A stretch of 35,525 bases of DNA from Bradyrhizobium centrolobii. Its GTDB lineage: Bacteria > Pseudomonadota > Alphaproteobacteria > Rhizobiales > Xanthobacteraceae. The position numbers were made by a program, and so were the translations under genes. A model generated the notes under the pieces. That model searched no databases, was not told the origin of the DNA, and saw nothing but the letters and a program-made list of their open reading frames with translations. This document shows, piece after piece, positions 1 through 7,295 of this stretch. Each line of letters opens with the position of its first letter. The first letter of the stretch is position 1. The stretch is taken from contig NZ_LUUB01000125.1 in NCBI RefSeq assembly GCF_001641635.1, forward strand, positions 1 to 35,525, written 5' to 3'.

Positions 1-250
1 CCCCGCTCTCTTCGGCCAACGCGATTAAGTCCTGCAGCGCGTCGAGGCTCAGCTTGGTCGGCGCGGCGCACGGCAAGCCGTTCCGCTCAAGATTCGTCAC
101 CCCGAGCGGCAGAAGAAGCGTGAGACCGAATCGATAATGTACACGCGCAAAGAGCTCCTTGCACGCTCCACGCGTGGTCGTCTCCTTGCCGATCGAGATC
201 AATCGATAGCGCCGGCCATAAAGCGGATGACGCGGATCAACGACTTCCAC
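1..250 (-). CDS. Hypothetical protein, N-terminal part, cut by window edge
   Basis: An open minus-strand frame runs 83 codons from a GTG at 250 off the left edge without a stop. The peptide contains short segments such as VDPRHPLYGR, RLISIG and LTLLLPLGVTNLE, with protein-like composition. I recall similar conserved hypothetical proteins near mobile elements in Bradyrhizobium and Mesorhizobium, but cannot name a function. The same frame stays open upstream of the GTG (about 13 more codons, including GDTHKSDDDVATSEE) to a TAG near 311, with no ATG in that stretch. Either the protein starts at an internal GTG or the true N-terminus has been lost. The C-terminus is outside the window. Confidence 0.5.
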   Translation of the reverse strand, partial: MEVVDPRHPLYGRRYRLISIGKETTTRGACKELFARVHYRFGLTLLLPLGVTNLERNGLPCAAPTKLSLDALQDLIALAEESG

Positions 251-483
251 CTCTTCGGAGGTGGCTACGTCATCGTCACTCTTATGGGTATCTCCCGATG
301 CCCTCGCCTAGCGGTCTGAGTTGGACCAGAAGCAACTTCGTCTCTCTGACGTTAGATGTCGCTAACGCTAAGACCATCCAGGCCACAATCACGTCAGCGA
401 TTCGGACTAGCTTTGCCTCATGAGGCGACTTCTAATCCTGGGCTTGCTCGGCCCTGCGGCTAGCAGACGGGCGCAGAGTCACC
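251..483. other. Intergenic region, no gene seen
   Basis: The gap lies between the left-edge minus-strand gene and the plus-strand methyltransferase, so it should hold divergent promoters. I see no convincing promoter, terminator or RNA. The short frames here overlap the neighbouring genes and look like shadows. Confidence 0.4.
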
Positions 484-1300
484 ATGACCGACCACATCGA
501 CATCAACCTCCAGAACTGGGAAGAGCGCGCTGCGATACACGCCCGGGACGTTACCGGCGACTACATGCTCGACCGGTTTCGTGCAGGCGAGGATTCCCTT
601 CACGCGATCGAATCGGCTGAACTTGGCGATATTTCCGGCAAGCGCGTGCTGCATCTGCAGTGCCATATCGGTCTGGACACGTTCTGTCTGGCGCGGCGCG
701 GCGCAGCCGTGACGGGTCTCGACTTCTCGGGCTCCGCGCTAGCAATCGCAAGGCGGTTGTCTGAAGAGACCGGCATCAAGGCTGATTTCGTGCAGGGGAC
801 CGTTGATCAGGCTGCGGACTTGACGCCGGGCCCGTTCGATCTGGTCTTCACGACTTGGGGAACTATTTGCTGGCTACCTCACATGGCGATCTGGGCGAAG
901 GTCATCGCGTCCGTCCTGGCACCCGGGGGTGAACTTTACTTCGCAGACGCTCATCCGGCATTTGCCGTGCTGGAGGACTCCGACGGAAGACTCGCGCCGA
1001 CGTACGATTTCCAGACCCCCGCTGACATACCGCTGCGGTTCGTCAACGAGACGACGTACACTGGCGACCCGACCATCCTGTCTCATCAATCCACCCGTGA
1101 GTGGATTCATTCGCTGTCAGCGGTCCTCGGCGGGGCTAATCGATGCTGGACTGACGATAACGATGTTTCGCGAGCACGAAGTCTTGCCTTGGCGGGGTTT
1201 GCCGGTCCTGGTGCCCGCGTCCGAACGAATGTGGCATCTTCCCGAGGGATATCCGCGAATTCCGCTGTCGTACTCCTTGAGAGCGAAAAAGACTGCGTAG
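484..1300 (+). pseudogene. Class I SAM-dependent methyltransferase, frameshifted
   Basis: The first about 216 codons encode a Rossmann-type methyltransferase. Motif I is VLHLQCHIG at residues 55-63 and the acidic motif II residue is D80 in GLDFS. In the starting frame the protein then becomes nonsense-like until 1392. The expected C-terminus (LIDAGLTITMF, EHEVLPWRGLPVLVP, ending SLRAKKTA) is in the next frame and stops at 1300. The switch falls on a run of four G at 1132-1135, so one extra G explains it. Without it the product would be about 271 residues. The methyl acceptor is unknown. It lacks the cysteine set of the arsenite methyltransferase ArsM, despite the arsenic genes nearby. A sequencing error remains possible. 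Confidence 0.75.
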
Positions 1301-1437
1301 AATCGACGCCGCGGCAATCGACGAGACGGCCCGCAGAATGTTGCCTCTGCACAAGCGGTATTGCTCCGGCTGATCGCCGCGTTTCCGCTTAGCCCTCGGA
1401 AGCTGACGTTTGGCCCCGATGTTCCTCCGCGCTAGAT

Positions 1438-1513
1438 CGGCGTGTAGATCACGAGCTTCAGCGCGGGATCGTCATTGGCCTGAAAGCTGATATGCTCGCG
1501 GTTCGAGGCAACG
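1438..1513 (-). pseudogene. 3' remnant of an MmyB-type HTH regulator
   Basis: Bases 1438-1488 are identical to 8346-8396, the extreme 3' end of the intact HTH regulator at 8340-9113. On the minus strand they encode SFQANDDPALKLVIYTP and end at a TAG, just as the intact gene does with one residue changed. Only about 24 codons remain before an in-frame TAA, so this is a fragment, not a gene. It sits beside the arsenic locus and probably marks a recombination or deletion junction. Confidence 0.75.
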
Positions 1514-1521
1514 CGCGCCAA

Positions 1522-1725
1522 TTAGGGCGCGTGCTCATAACGCTCGCGCGAGGTCCGCTGTGCGTTTGATAGCAGCGCAGTCACGAAGCTCGCCAGCGGC
1601 CATGTACGGACGTCACGGATCATGGCACTCACGAACGGCCAAACGATGTCCCTTGATCCTTCGGCAGTGGCTTCCGAAACATCCCTCAACCGCAGCAGGG
1701 CTGTTTGGTTTTCGGTGTGCAGCAT
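1522..1725 (-). CDS. Possible small protein coupled to the DUF6428 gene
   Basis: A 67-codon minus-strand frame begins at an ATG at 1725 with AGGAAC just upstream. It overlaps the 3' end of the DUF6428 gene by 40 bases, which would allow translational coupling. An in-frame ATG at 1746 is an alternative start. The peptide (MLHTENQTALLRL, then DIVWPFVSAMIRDV, TWPLASFVTALLSNA) has a hydrophobic, possibly helical centre but no motif I recognise. It could equally be a shadow frame or part of the decayed DNA that follows. Confidence 0.3.
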   Translation of the reverse strand: MLHTENQTALLRLRDVSEATAEGSRDIVWPFVSAMIRDVRTWPLASFVTALLSNAQRTSRERYEHAP

Positions 1726-2213
1726 GATTGCTGTTCCTGAAGCCATCGGTCGCGCGGCTTGCAGCTCGATGGACGAGCTGAGAGAAAGACCCGGATCTCG
1801 GTGTCACCGGTGTCCATGCGCTCCGCACGATAGATTTGCATCGGCCGTACGCCGTCACTCACCTCAAAGGTCAGCTTGGCTTGTGGATCGAAGCCGACGG
1901 CTTCGTCGACCTTGCGGATGATCGCGAGAAACTTGCCGGCAGGCATGTGGCCTCGGTTCTCTTCTTCGATGTCCCAGAGCTGAATGAAGGTCTCGCTCCA
2001 GCTTTCCGCGTTGGCGCCGCAATCAAGTGCCTTGAAGGAGCCGGCCTTGACCTCTGTGACGTGATAGCTGGGACGGACGTCCCTACCGTCGTAGTTGAAG
2101 ATGAGGGCTTTTTCCTTGTGCGCATCCAGATTGCCGAGGAGCGCCGCGGATGACAATTCTTCGACTGGCAGCAAGGCGCCGACCGTCGAGCGGGTATTGG
2201 CAAGCAACGTCAT
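1686..2213 (-). CDS. DUF6428 family protein with Cys-rich tail
   Basis: This 175-residue protein resembles the DUF6428 family, which I know from arsenic resistance neighbourhoods in Rhizobiales. The family-like core includes YHVTEVKAGSF, LDCGANAESW and ETFIQLWD at about residues 45-85. The tail carries five cysteines (SSC, SCC, PCC), which suggests binding of a thiophilic metal or metalloid; that is inference. The ATG at 2213 is preferred because GAGGA lies 8-9 bases upstream. The in-frame ATG at 2228 has no ribosome binding site and abuts the operator. It is divergent from arsR across about 50 bp and is probably repressed by ArsR from the shared palindrome. Its biochemical role is not established. 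Confidence 0.7.
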   Translation of the reverse strand: MTLLANTRSTVGALLPVEELSSAALLGNLDAHKEKALIFNYDGRDVRPSYHVTEVKAGSFKALDCGANAESWSETFIQLWDIEEENRGHMPAGKFLAIIRKVDEAVGFDPQAKLTFEVSDGVRPMQIYRAERMDTGDTEIRVFLSARPSSCKPRDRWLQEQQSCCTPKTKQPCCG

Positions 2214-2228
2214 GGCTGCTATCCTCAT

Positions 2229-2244
2229 TTCAATGATTATTGAA
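2229..2244. promoter_or_regulatory. arsR: Palindromic operator candidate for ArsR
   Basis: TTCAAT-GATT-ATTGAA is a perfect 6-bp inverted repeat with a 4-bp spacer. It lies in the AT-rich gap between the divergent DUF6428 and arsR genes. Sequence and place fit an ArsR/SmtB-family operator controlling both directions. The assignment is by position and symmetry only. Confidence 0.6.
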
Positions 2245-2262
2245 TTATAGGATTATCGAAAG

Positions 2263-2622
2263 ATGGAGGAGCGTCAAGCCCGAACCGCGTTCGCCGCGCT
2301 GTCACAGGAGACGCGGCTGCGCATCGTGCGGTTACTTGTCCAGGCCGGCCCTGAGGGGATGGCGGCGGGAGCGATTGCTGAGGCGGTCGACGTGTCGCCA
2401 TCCAATGTGTCGTTCCATCTCAAGGACCTAGAGCACGCAGGCATGATCGTGCCGCGCCGCGAGGCGCGCTCCATCATTTACTCGGCGGACTTCGCCGGCT
2501 TGCGCGATCTTATCGCGTTTCTGATGAAAGATTGCTGCGCGGGCCATCCGGAAATCTGCGCACCAGCGCTCGCCGATGCTCCGTGTGGGCCTTCCGCGAA
2601 AAAGAAAAGGGCGCACGCCTGA
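2263..2622 (+). CDS. arsR: ArsR/SmtB-family arsenite-responsive repressor
   Basis: This 119-residue winged-helix repressor should release DNA on binding As(III) or Sb(III). The recognition helix is around residues 40-56 (VDVSPSNVSFHLKDL). Candidate thiol ligands lie in the C-terminal part: C91, C92 and C99 in DCCAGHPEIC, plus C108. That placement, unlike the ELCVCDL motif of plasmid ArsR, is typical of the C-terminal-cysteine ArsR types. The TGA overlaps the ATG of aqpS (TGATG), so the two genes are coupled. A perfect palindrome 19-34 bp upstream of the start is the likely operator. Confidence 0.9.
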   Translation: MEERQARTAFAALSQETRLRIVRLLVQAGPEGMAAGAIAEAVDVSPSNVSFHLKDLEHAGMIVPRREARSIIYSADFAGLRDLIAFLMKDCCAGHPEICAPALADAPCGPSAKKKRAHA

Positions 2623-3308
2623 TGCAGGACTTCGATCTGCCACGGCGTCTTGTGGCCGAAGGCCTCGGCACGTTGCTTCTGGTCGCGACCGTTGTGGGCT
2701 CGGGCATCATGGCCGAAACACTGACCAAGGACGTGGCGCTGGCGCTGCTCGGCAACACACTTCCGACCGGTGCAATCCTGGTCGTGCTTATCACGGTCTT
2801 GGGGCCGATATCAGGAGCGCACTTCAATCCGGCCGTCACCCTCGTATTCATGTTCAGGGGCGCGCTACGGCCGCCGCACGCGGCGCAGTATGTCGTTGCG
2901 CAGGTGCTTGGCGGGATTTTAGGGGCGGTCGTTGCGCACGCCATGTTCGGCCTGCCTCTCATGGAATTTTCCTCAAAGGCACGGACGGGCTTTCCTCAGT
3001 GGCTGGCGGAAGCCGTGGCAGCGTTCGGGTTGGTCGCTACGATCCTCGGCGGGTTGCGATTTCGTGAGGCCGCGGTCCCGTGGCTGGTCGGACTTTACAT
3101 CACGGCCGCTTACTGGTTCACCGCCTCCACGTCTTTCGCCAATCCGGCGGTAGCCATAGCGCGATCTTTCACCAACACCTTTTCCGGCATCCGCCCGCAG
3201 GATCTTCCGGGATTTATCGTCGCCGAAATGTTCGGTGCTTTCGTCGCGCTGGCAGTGATGACGTGGCTCCTGCGCGGCGCAGAGCCAAAAGCGGAGGCAA
3301 TCCGATGA
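2622..3308 (+). CDS. aqpS: MIP-family aquaglyceroporin, arsenite channel
   Basis: This 228-residue protein has about six membrane segments and the two half-helix NPA motifs of major intrinsic proteins: FNPAVT in the first half and FANPAVAIAR in the second. In Sinorhizobium meliloti a channel at this position in the ars operon (AqpS) lets arsenite made by ArsC leave the cell down its gradient, replacing a pump. The ATG at 2622 overlaps the arsR stop. Earlier in-frame starts would run back through arsR. Its own TGA overlaps the arsC ATG (ATGA). No ArsB or Acr3 pump is in the window, which supports the export-by-channel role. Confidence 0.9.
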   Translation: MQDFDLPRRLVAEGLGTLLLVATVVGSGIMAETLTKDVALALLGNTLPTGAILVVLITVLGPISGAHFNPAVTLVFMFRGALRPPHAAQYVVAQVLGGILGAVVAHAMFGLPLMEFSSKARTGFPQWLAEAVAAFGLVATILGGLRFREAAVPWLVGLYITAAYWFTASTSFANPAVAIARSFTNTFSGIRPQDLPGFIVAEMFGAFVALAVMTWLLRGAEPKAEAIR

Positions 3309-3730
3309 CTATCACGATCTACCACAATCCCGACTGCGGAACGTCCCGCAACACGCTTGCGATGATCCGCCAGAGCGGGGAAGAGCCAGAGATAATCGAG
3401 TATCTCAAGAATCCGCCGACGCGCGAACGGCTGGTCGCGTTGATCACCACAATGGGGATCAGCCCCCGCGCGCTGCTCCGCGAAAAGGGTACACCGTATG
3501 CCGCTCTTGATCTTGCCAATCCAAAATGGAGCGACGCCGAGCTGATTGATTTCATGATGGCGCATCCGATCCTCATCAACCGGCCCATTGTGGTCACGCC
3601 CAAAGGCGTGAAGCTCTGCCGGCCGTCTGAGGCCGTGCTGGATCTTCTGACCAATGCCGAGATCGGGCAATTCGTGAAGGAAGACGGCAAGGTGGTACCA
3701 TCAAAGTCCAGCGATCGCCGTCCCGGATGA
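3305..3730 (+). CDS. arsC: Arsenate reductase, glutaredoxin-dependent
   Basis: This 141-residue cytoplasmic enzyme reduces arsenate to arsenite using glutathione and glutaredoxin. It has the ArsC signature NPDCGTSRNTL with catalytic C11, and arginines R59, R93 and R106 at places matching R60, R94 and R107 of the E. coli plasmid enzyme. The start overlaps the aqpS stop by four bases. It is the last gene of the arsR-aqpS-arsC unit and ends 20 bp before the convergent LysR gene. The arsH gene often found next in rhizobial versions is absent here. Confidence 0.95.
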   Translation: MTITIYHNPDCGTSRNTLAMIRQSGEEPEIIEYLKNPPTRERLVALITTMGISPRALLREKGTPYAALDLANPKWSDAELIDFMMAHPILINRPIVVTPKGVKLCRPSEAVLDLLTNAEIGQFVKEDGKVVPSKSSDRRPG

Positions 3731-3750
3731 GCTCTTTGCATTGACCATTG

Positions 3751-4647
3751 CTACGGTCCGCGATAGCGCAACGCATCCACGAGAACAGCGAAGGCAGGCG
3801 CGGGCTGTCGGCGGCTCGGATAGTAGAGATGGAATCCAGCGAACGGGGGACACCAGTCCCCCAGCACGCGGATAAGGCGGCCAGCATCAATATGCTCACG
3901 TACCCGGTCCTCGGGAACGAAGGCCAGTCCGTCTCCGGCCAGGGCTGCTTGGACGTTCATCGCCGCGCTGTTGAAGACAAGCTGGCCTTCAACCCGCACC
4001 CTGAGTTCGCGACCGTTTTTCTCGAATTCCCAAGCGTAAAGCCCACCTGCCGTGGGCAGGCGCAAATTGATGCAATTGTGGTTCGTTAAGTCCTGCGGCG
4101 TCTGCGGCCGTTTGCGTCCTTCGAAGTAGCTCGGCGCCCCGATCACCGCCATCCGCAAGTCCGGCCCGATCCGTACCGCGACCATGTCCTTGGCGACCTG
4201 TTCACCGAGCCTCACGCCCGCATCAAGCCGTTCCGCCACGATATCGGTCAGTCCGTTGTCGACGATGATCTCAACTGTGATGTCTGGATAGTGCGGCAAG
4301 AGCTTATGAATGACCGGCCAGAGAATCAGATCGGCTGCGTGCTCGCCGGACGCAATGCGGACCGTGCCAGCAGGCTTGTCGCGCAAGGCACTCAGCGCGG
4401 CCAGTTCGGCTTCAACTTCCTCCAGTCTCGGCCCCACGGAATCGAGCAACCGCTCGCCTGCCTCGGTCGGCGAGACGTTGCGCGTGGTGCGCGTCAGCAA
4501 GCGCAGGCCCAGACGGGCCTCCAGGTTGCGAATGGTCTGGCTCAGCGCCGACTGTGAGACTCCCAGCTTGGCCGCGGCCTTGGTGAAGCTGCCTGCCCGC
4601 GCAACCGCTAAAAAAGCGGTGATGTCATTGAGGTCGATCCGAGCCAT
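3751..4647 (-). CDS. LysR-family transcriptional regulator
   Basis: This is a 298-residue LysR-type regulator. The N-terminal winged helix covers residues 1-60 (SFTKAAAKLGVSQSALSQ, then LEARLGLRLLTRTTRNV), followed by a linker helix and an effector domain from about 90 to 295. It is divergent from the cupin-dehydrogenase-reductase genes across a 95-bp gap, the classic arrangement for a LysR activator and its target operon. The inducer cannot be told from sequence. It most resembles the CrgA/AaeR-like group that governs small oxidoreductase operons, which is only an impression. Confidence 0.92.
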   Translation of the reverse strand: MARIDLNDITAFLAVARAGSFTKAAAKLGVSQSALSQTIRNLEARLGLRLLTRTTRNVSPTEAGERLLDSVGPRLEEVEAELAALSALRDKPAGTVRIASGEHAADLILWPVIHKLLPHYPDITVEIIVDNGLTDIVAERLDAGVRLGEQVAKDMVAVRIGPDLRMAVIGAPSYFEGRKRPQTPQDLTNHNCINLRLPTAGGLYAWEFEKNGRELRVRVEGQLVFNSAAMNVQAALAGDGLAFVPEDRVREHIDAGRLIRVLGDWCPPFAGFHLYYPSRRQPAPAFAVLVDALRYRGP

Positions 4648-4687
4648 TCATTAAATCACCTTATAAGTTCATTCCGATTTTAGCGTC

Positions 4688-4712
4688 TAATCGCACGATC
4701 GTGCATGCATTA
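4688..4712. promoter_or_regulatory. Palindromic site between LysR and cupin genes
   Basis: The divergent gap contains the perfect 12-bp palindrome GCACGATCGTGC (4693-4704), enclosed by TAAT (4688) and ATTA (4709). It lies about 40 bp from each start codon, where a LysR regulator would bind. The specific assignment is inferred from position. Confidence 0.4.
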
Positions 4713-4742
4713 TTTCGGGTCTCGTTACCAGGAGGGCCCATC

Positions 4743-5144
4743 ATGGAGATCAAACGAAGCGGCTCGCAGGCCTCGGCAAGGGGCCCGGCCGAATACTTCA
4801 CCGGAACAGTGCGGATCGACGCGTCGTTCGCCGGAGAGGCCCCCGCGCGCGTAAGCGGCGCGACCGTCACCTTCGAGCCGGGCGCGCGGACAGCCTGGCA
4901 CACACACCCGCTCGGCCAGACGCTGATCGTGACGTCAGGGCTCGGCTGGGTGCAGCGCGAGGGCGGGCCGATCGAACAGATCAGGCCCGGCGACATCGTC
5001 TGGTTCGCGCCAGGCGAAAAGCACTGGCACGGCGCCACTCCCACCACGGCCATGACCCACATCGCGATCGCCGAGAAGCTCAACGGTAGCCCGGTCGATT
5101 GGCTGGAGAAGGTGACGGACGAACAAGATTTGGCCGGTCGCTGA
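4743..5144 (+). CDS. Small cupin-fold metal-binding protein
   Basis: This 133-residue single cupin is similar to the family found beside carboxymuconolactone decarboxylase-like and dehydrogenase genes. Cupin motif 1 gives metal ligands H53, H55 and Q59 (HTHPLGQT). Motif 2 (PGDIVWFAPGEKHWH) gives H94 and H96. The ATG at 4743 has AGGAGG eight bases upstream and is favoured over an earlier in-frame start in the palindrome. It is the first gene of the set facing the LysR regulator. The substrate is unknown; a few relatives act as hydroxynitrile lyases. Confidence 0.85.
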   Translation: MEIKRSGSQASARGPAEYFTGTVRIDASFAGEAPARVSGATVTFEPGARTAWHTHPLGQTLIVTSGLGWVQREGGPIEQIRPGDIVWFAPGEKHWHGATPTTAMTHIAIAEKLNGSPVDWLEKVTDEQDLAGR

Positions 5145-5156
5145 TCACGTCGAAGA

Positions 5157-5190
5157 CAAGCAACCAATAGAAGCAAGCAACCAATAGAAG
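5157..5190 (+). repeat. 17-bp perfect tandem duplication
   Basis: The unit CAAGCAACCAATAGAAG occurs twice in succession. It ends eight bases before the ATG of the next dehydrogenase, so each copy brings an AGAAG-like weak ribosome binding site close to the start. Confidence 0.9.
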
Positions 5191-5198
5191 AACGACAC

Positions 5199-6215
5199 AT
5201 GCTAGGCACCATCTTACGTGGTCCTCGCGACGTCCGTTGCGAGGAAGTACCCGAACCCAAACTCCTCAAGCCTACAGACGCCATCATCCGCCTGTCCGCC
5301 ACCTGTATCTGCGGGTCCGACCTTTGGCCGTACCGGGGTCTGAACGAAACGAACGAGCCCATGGCGATGGGCCACGAATACTGCGGTGTCGTGGAGGAAG
5401 TCGGTAGCGCCGTCAGAAACGTGCGACCCGGACAGTTCGTCGTCGGCTCATTCTGCCTCTCAGACAATACCTGCCCCCACTGTCGTTTCGGCTTCCAGTC
5501 ATCCTGCGAACGGCGCGAGTTCATGACCGGCGCACAGGCACCGCTGGCTCGCATCCCGTTGGCTGACGGAACGCTGGTCGCCACGGCCGAGATGCCGTCG
5601 GCAGACCTGATCCCGAGTCTTCTTGCGACGTCGGACGTGCTCGGCACCGGCTGGTATGCAGCCGACGCCGCGCGCGTGCAGCCGGGCTCAACCGTCGTCG
5701 TCGTCGGGGACGGTGCGGTTGGCCTGATGGGCATCCTTTCTGCCAAGCAGATGGGCGCGGCCCGCATCATCGCGATGAGCCGCCACAAGACCCGACAGGA
5801 TCTCGCGCTCGAATACGGCGCGACGGACATCGTGTCGGAGCGCGGCGAAGAAGGCATCGCCACAATCAAGGATATGACCAAAGGCGTGGGCGCGGATTCG
5901 GTCCTGGAGTGCGTCGGCACGAAGGAGTCAATGGCGCAGGCACTCGCATGCGCGCGCCCTGGTTCGATGATCGGCTATGTCGGCGTCCCGCATGGCGTCG
6001 AGTTTGACGGCCAAGAGCTCTTCTTCTCGCAAAAAGGCCTGTTGGGCGGTCCGGCTCCGGTGCGCAGATTCCTGCCGCACCTGATGGACCTGGTCCTCGA
6101 GCGCAAGATCAATCCAGGCAAGGTGTTTGACCTCGAACTACCGCTCGCCGACGTCGCCGAGGGCTACCGGGCGATGGATGAACGACGCGCCATCAAGGTC
6201 TTGCTTAGCGTGTAG
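5199..6215 (+). CDS. Zinc-dependent alcohol dehydrogenase (MDR)
   Basis: This is a 338-residue medium-chain dehydrogenase. Catalytic-zinc ligands are C38 (ICGSD) and H59-E60 (GHE). A structural-zinc lobe has C86, C92, C95 and C103. The NAD(P)-binding Rossmann motif GDGAVGLMG is near residue 168. It would oxidise an alcohol or reduce an aldehyde in the cytoplasm. It follows the cupin by 54 bp and precedes the aldo-keto reductase by 13 bp, so it is probably in the LysR-controlled unit. The start has only a weak Shine-Dalgarno, set in the tandem duplication. The exact substrate is unknown. Confidence 0.9.
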   Translation: MLGTILRGPRDVRCEEVPEPKLLKPTDAIIRLSATCICGSDLWPYRGLNETNEPMAMGHEYCGVVEEVGSAVRNVRPGQFVVGSFCLSDNTCPHCRFGFQSSCERREFMTGAQAPLARIPLADGTLVATAEMPSADLIPSLLATSDVLGTGWYAADAARVQPGSTVVVVGDGAVGLMGILSAKQMGAARIIAMSRHKTRQDLALEYGATDIVSERGEEGIATIKDMTKGVGADSVLECVGTKESMAQALACARPGSMIGYVGVPHGVEFDGQELFFSQKGLLGGPAPVRRFLPHLMDLVLERKINPGKVFDLELPLADVAEGYRAMDERRAIKVLLSV

Positions 6216-6228
6216 GGAGGATCAGACA

Positions 6229-7212
6229 ATGCAAAAACGTGCACTTGGCAAAAGCGGCCTTGAAGTCTCGGCTATCGGGCTAGGCTGCATGGGCTTGAGC
6301 TATGGATACGGCCCCGCAACAGACAAGGAAGCGGCGATCCGCCTCATAAGGTCGGCATTCGAACGCGGCGTTACCTTTTTCGACACAGCGGAGGCTTACG
6401 GTCCATTTCTCAACGAGGAATTGCTTGGAGAAGCACTCAAGCCGATCCGCGACCAAGTCGTGATCGCCACGAAATTCGGATTCCGAAACGCCGTGGTTAG
6501 CGAGGGGCAGGACAGTCGTCCTGAACGCATCCGCGAGGTTGCCGATGCCGCCTTGAAGCGGTTGAAGACGGACCACATCGATCTGTTCTATCAGCATCGC
6601 GTCGACACGAGAGTGCCGATCGAAGACGTAGCCGGAGCGGTCAAGGACCTGATTGCCGCTGGCAAGGTCAAGCACTTCGGCATGTCGGAGGCCGGTGCCG
6701 CATCGATCCGCCGCGCACATGCCGCGCAGCCCCTAGCAGCCCTGCAAAGCGAATATTCGCTGTGGTGGCGCGAGCCCGAGAAGGAAATCCTGCCGCTCCT
6801 GGAAGAGCTGGGCATCGGCTTTGTGCCCTTCAGCCCACTTGGCAAAGGTTTTTTGACCGGCGCAATCAATGCGGAAACCAGCTTCGACAAGAACGATTTC
6901 CGCAACGTCGTGCCACGCTTCTCGGAAGAGAACCGCAAGGCAAATCAAGCTCTGGTCGAAGCCCTCGGACGGATTGCGGCCGCCAAGCGCGTGTCGCAGG
7001 CACAGATCGCGCTCGCTTGGTTGCTGGCGCAAAAGCCCTGGATCGCGCCCATCCCTGGTACGACCAAGTTGAACCGGCTTGAGGAGAATGTCGGTGCTGC
7101 GTCGATCGAGCTGACTCCAAGTGAGCTGCGCGAGATCGAACACGCCCTATCCGGCATTACCGTGCAAGGTGACCGCTATCCGCCACACCTGCAAGCGAAA
7201 GTGGGCCGGTAG
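6229..7212 (+). CDS. Aldo/keto reductase
   Basis: This 327-residue (beta/alpha)8 NADPH-dependent reductase has the full catalytic tetrad D52, Y57, K82 and H123, the last in YQHRVD. It looks like the AKR13/YajO-type branch, with the N-terminal signature GLGCMGLSYGYG. The ATG at 6229 has GGGAGG eight bases upstream, which decides the start over a longer frame that overlaps the dehydrogenase. It probably detoxifies carbonyls together with the preceding dehydrogenase. The substrate is not determined. Confidence 0.92.
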   Translation: MQKRALGKSGLEVSAIGLGCMGLSYGYGPATDKEAAIRLIRSAFERGVTFFDTAEAYGPFLNEELLGEALKPIRDQVVIATKFGFRNAVVSEGQDSRPERIREVADAALKRLKTDHIDLFYQHRVDTRVPIEDVAGAVKDLIAAGKVKHFGMSEAGAASIRRAHAAQPLAALQSEYSLWWREPEKEILPLLEELGIGFVPFSPLGKGFLTGAINAETSFDKNDFRNVVPRFSEENRKANQALVEALGRIAAAKRVSQAQIALAWLLAQKPWIAPIPGTTKLNRLEENVGAASIELTPSELREIEHALSGITVQGDRYPPHLQAKVGR

Positions 7213-7295
7213 CCATGGCCCAGCGAATAGATCACCGTTGAACCATGAAGTTTTCTTCGGAACTGTAATCGCTGATGGCACCTTGGAGAACTTGC

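Noticed and set aside
484..1392. Methyltransferase read as an intact 302-aa protein or as ArsM
   Set aside because: The last 86 residues are not family-like and the true C-terminus is in another frame. The ArsM cysteines are absent.
4661..5920. 419-codon minus-strand frame opposite the cupin and dehydrogenase
   Set aside because: Serine- and proline-rich antisense shadow. It covers the divergent promoter and two clear genes.
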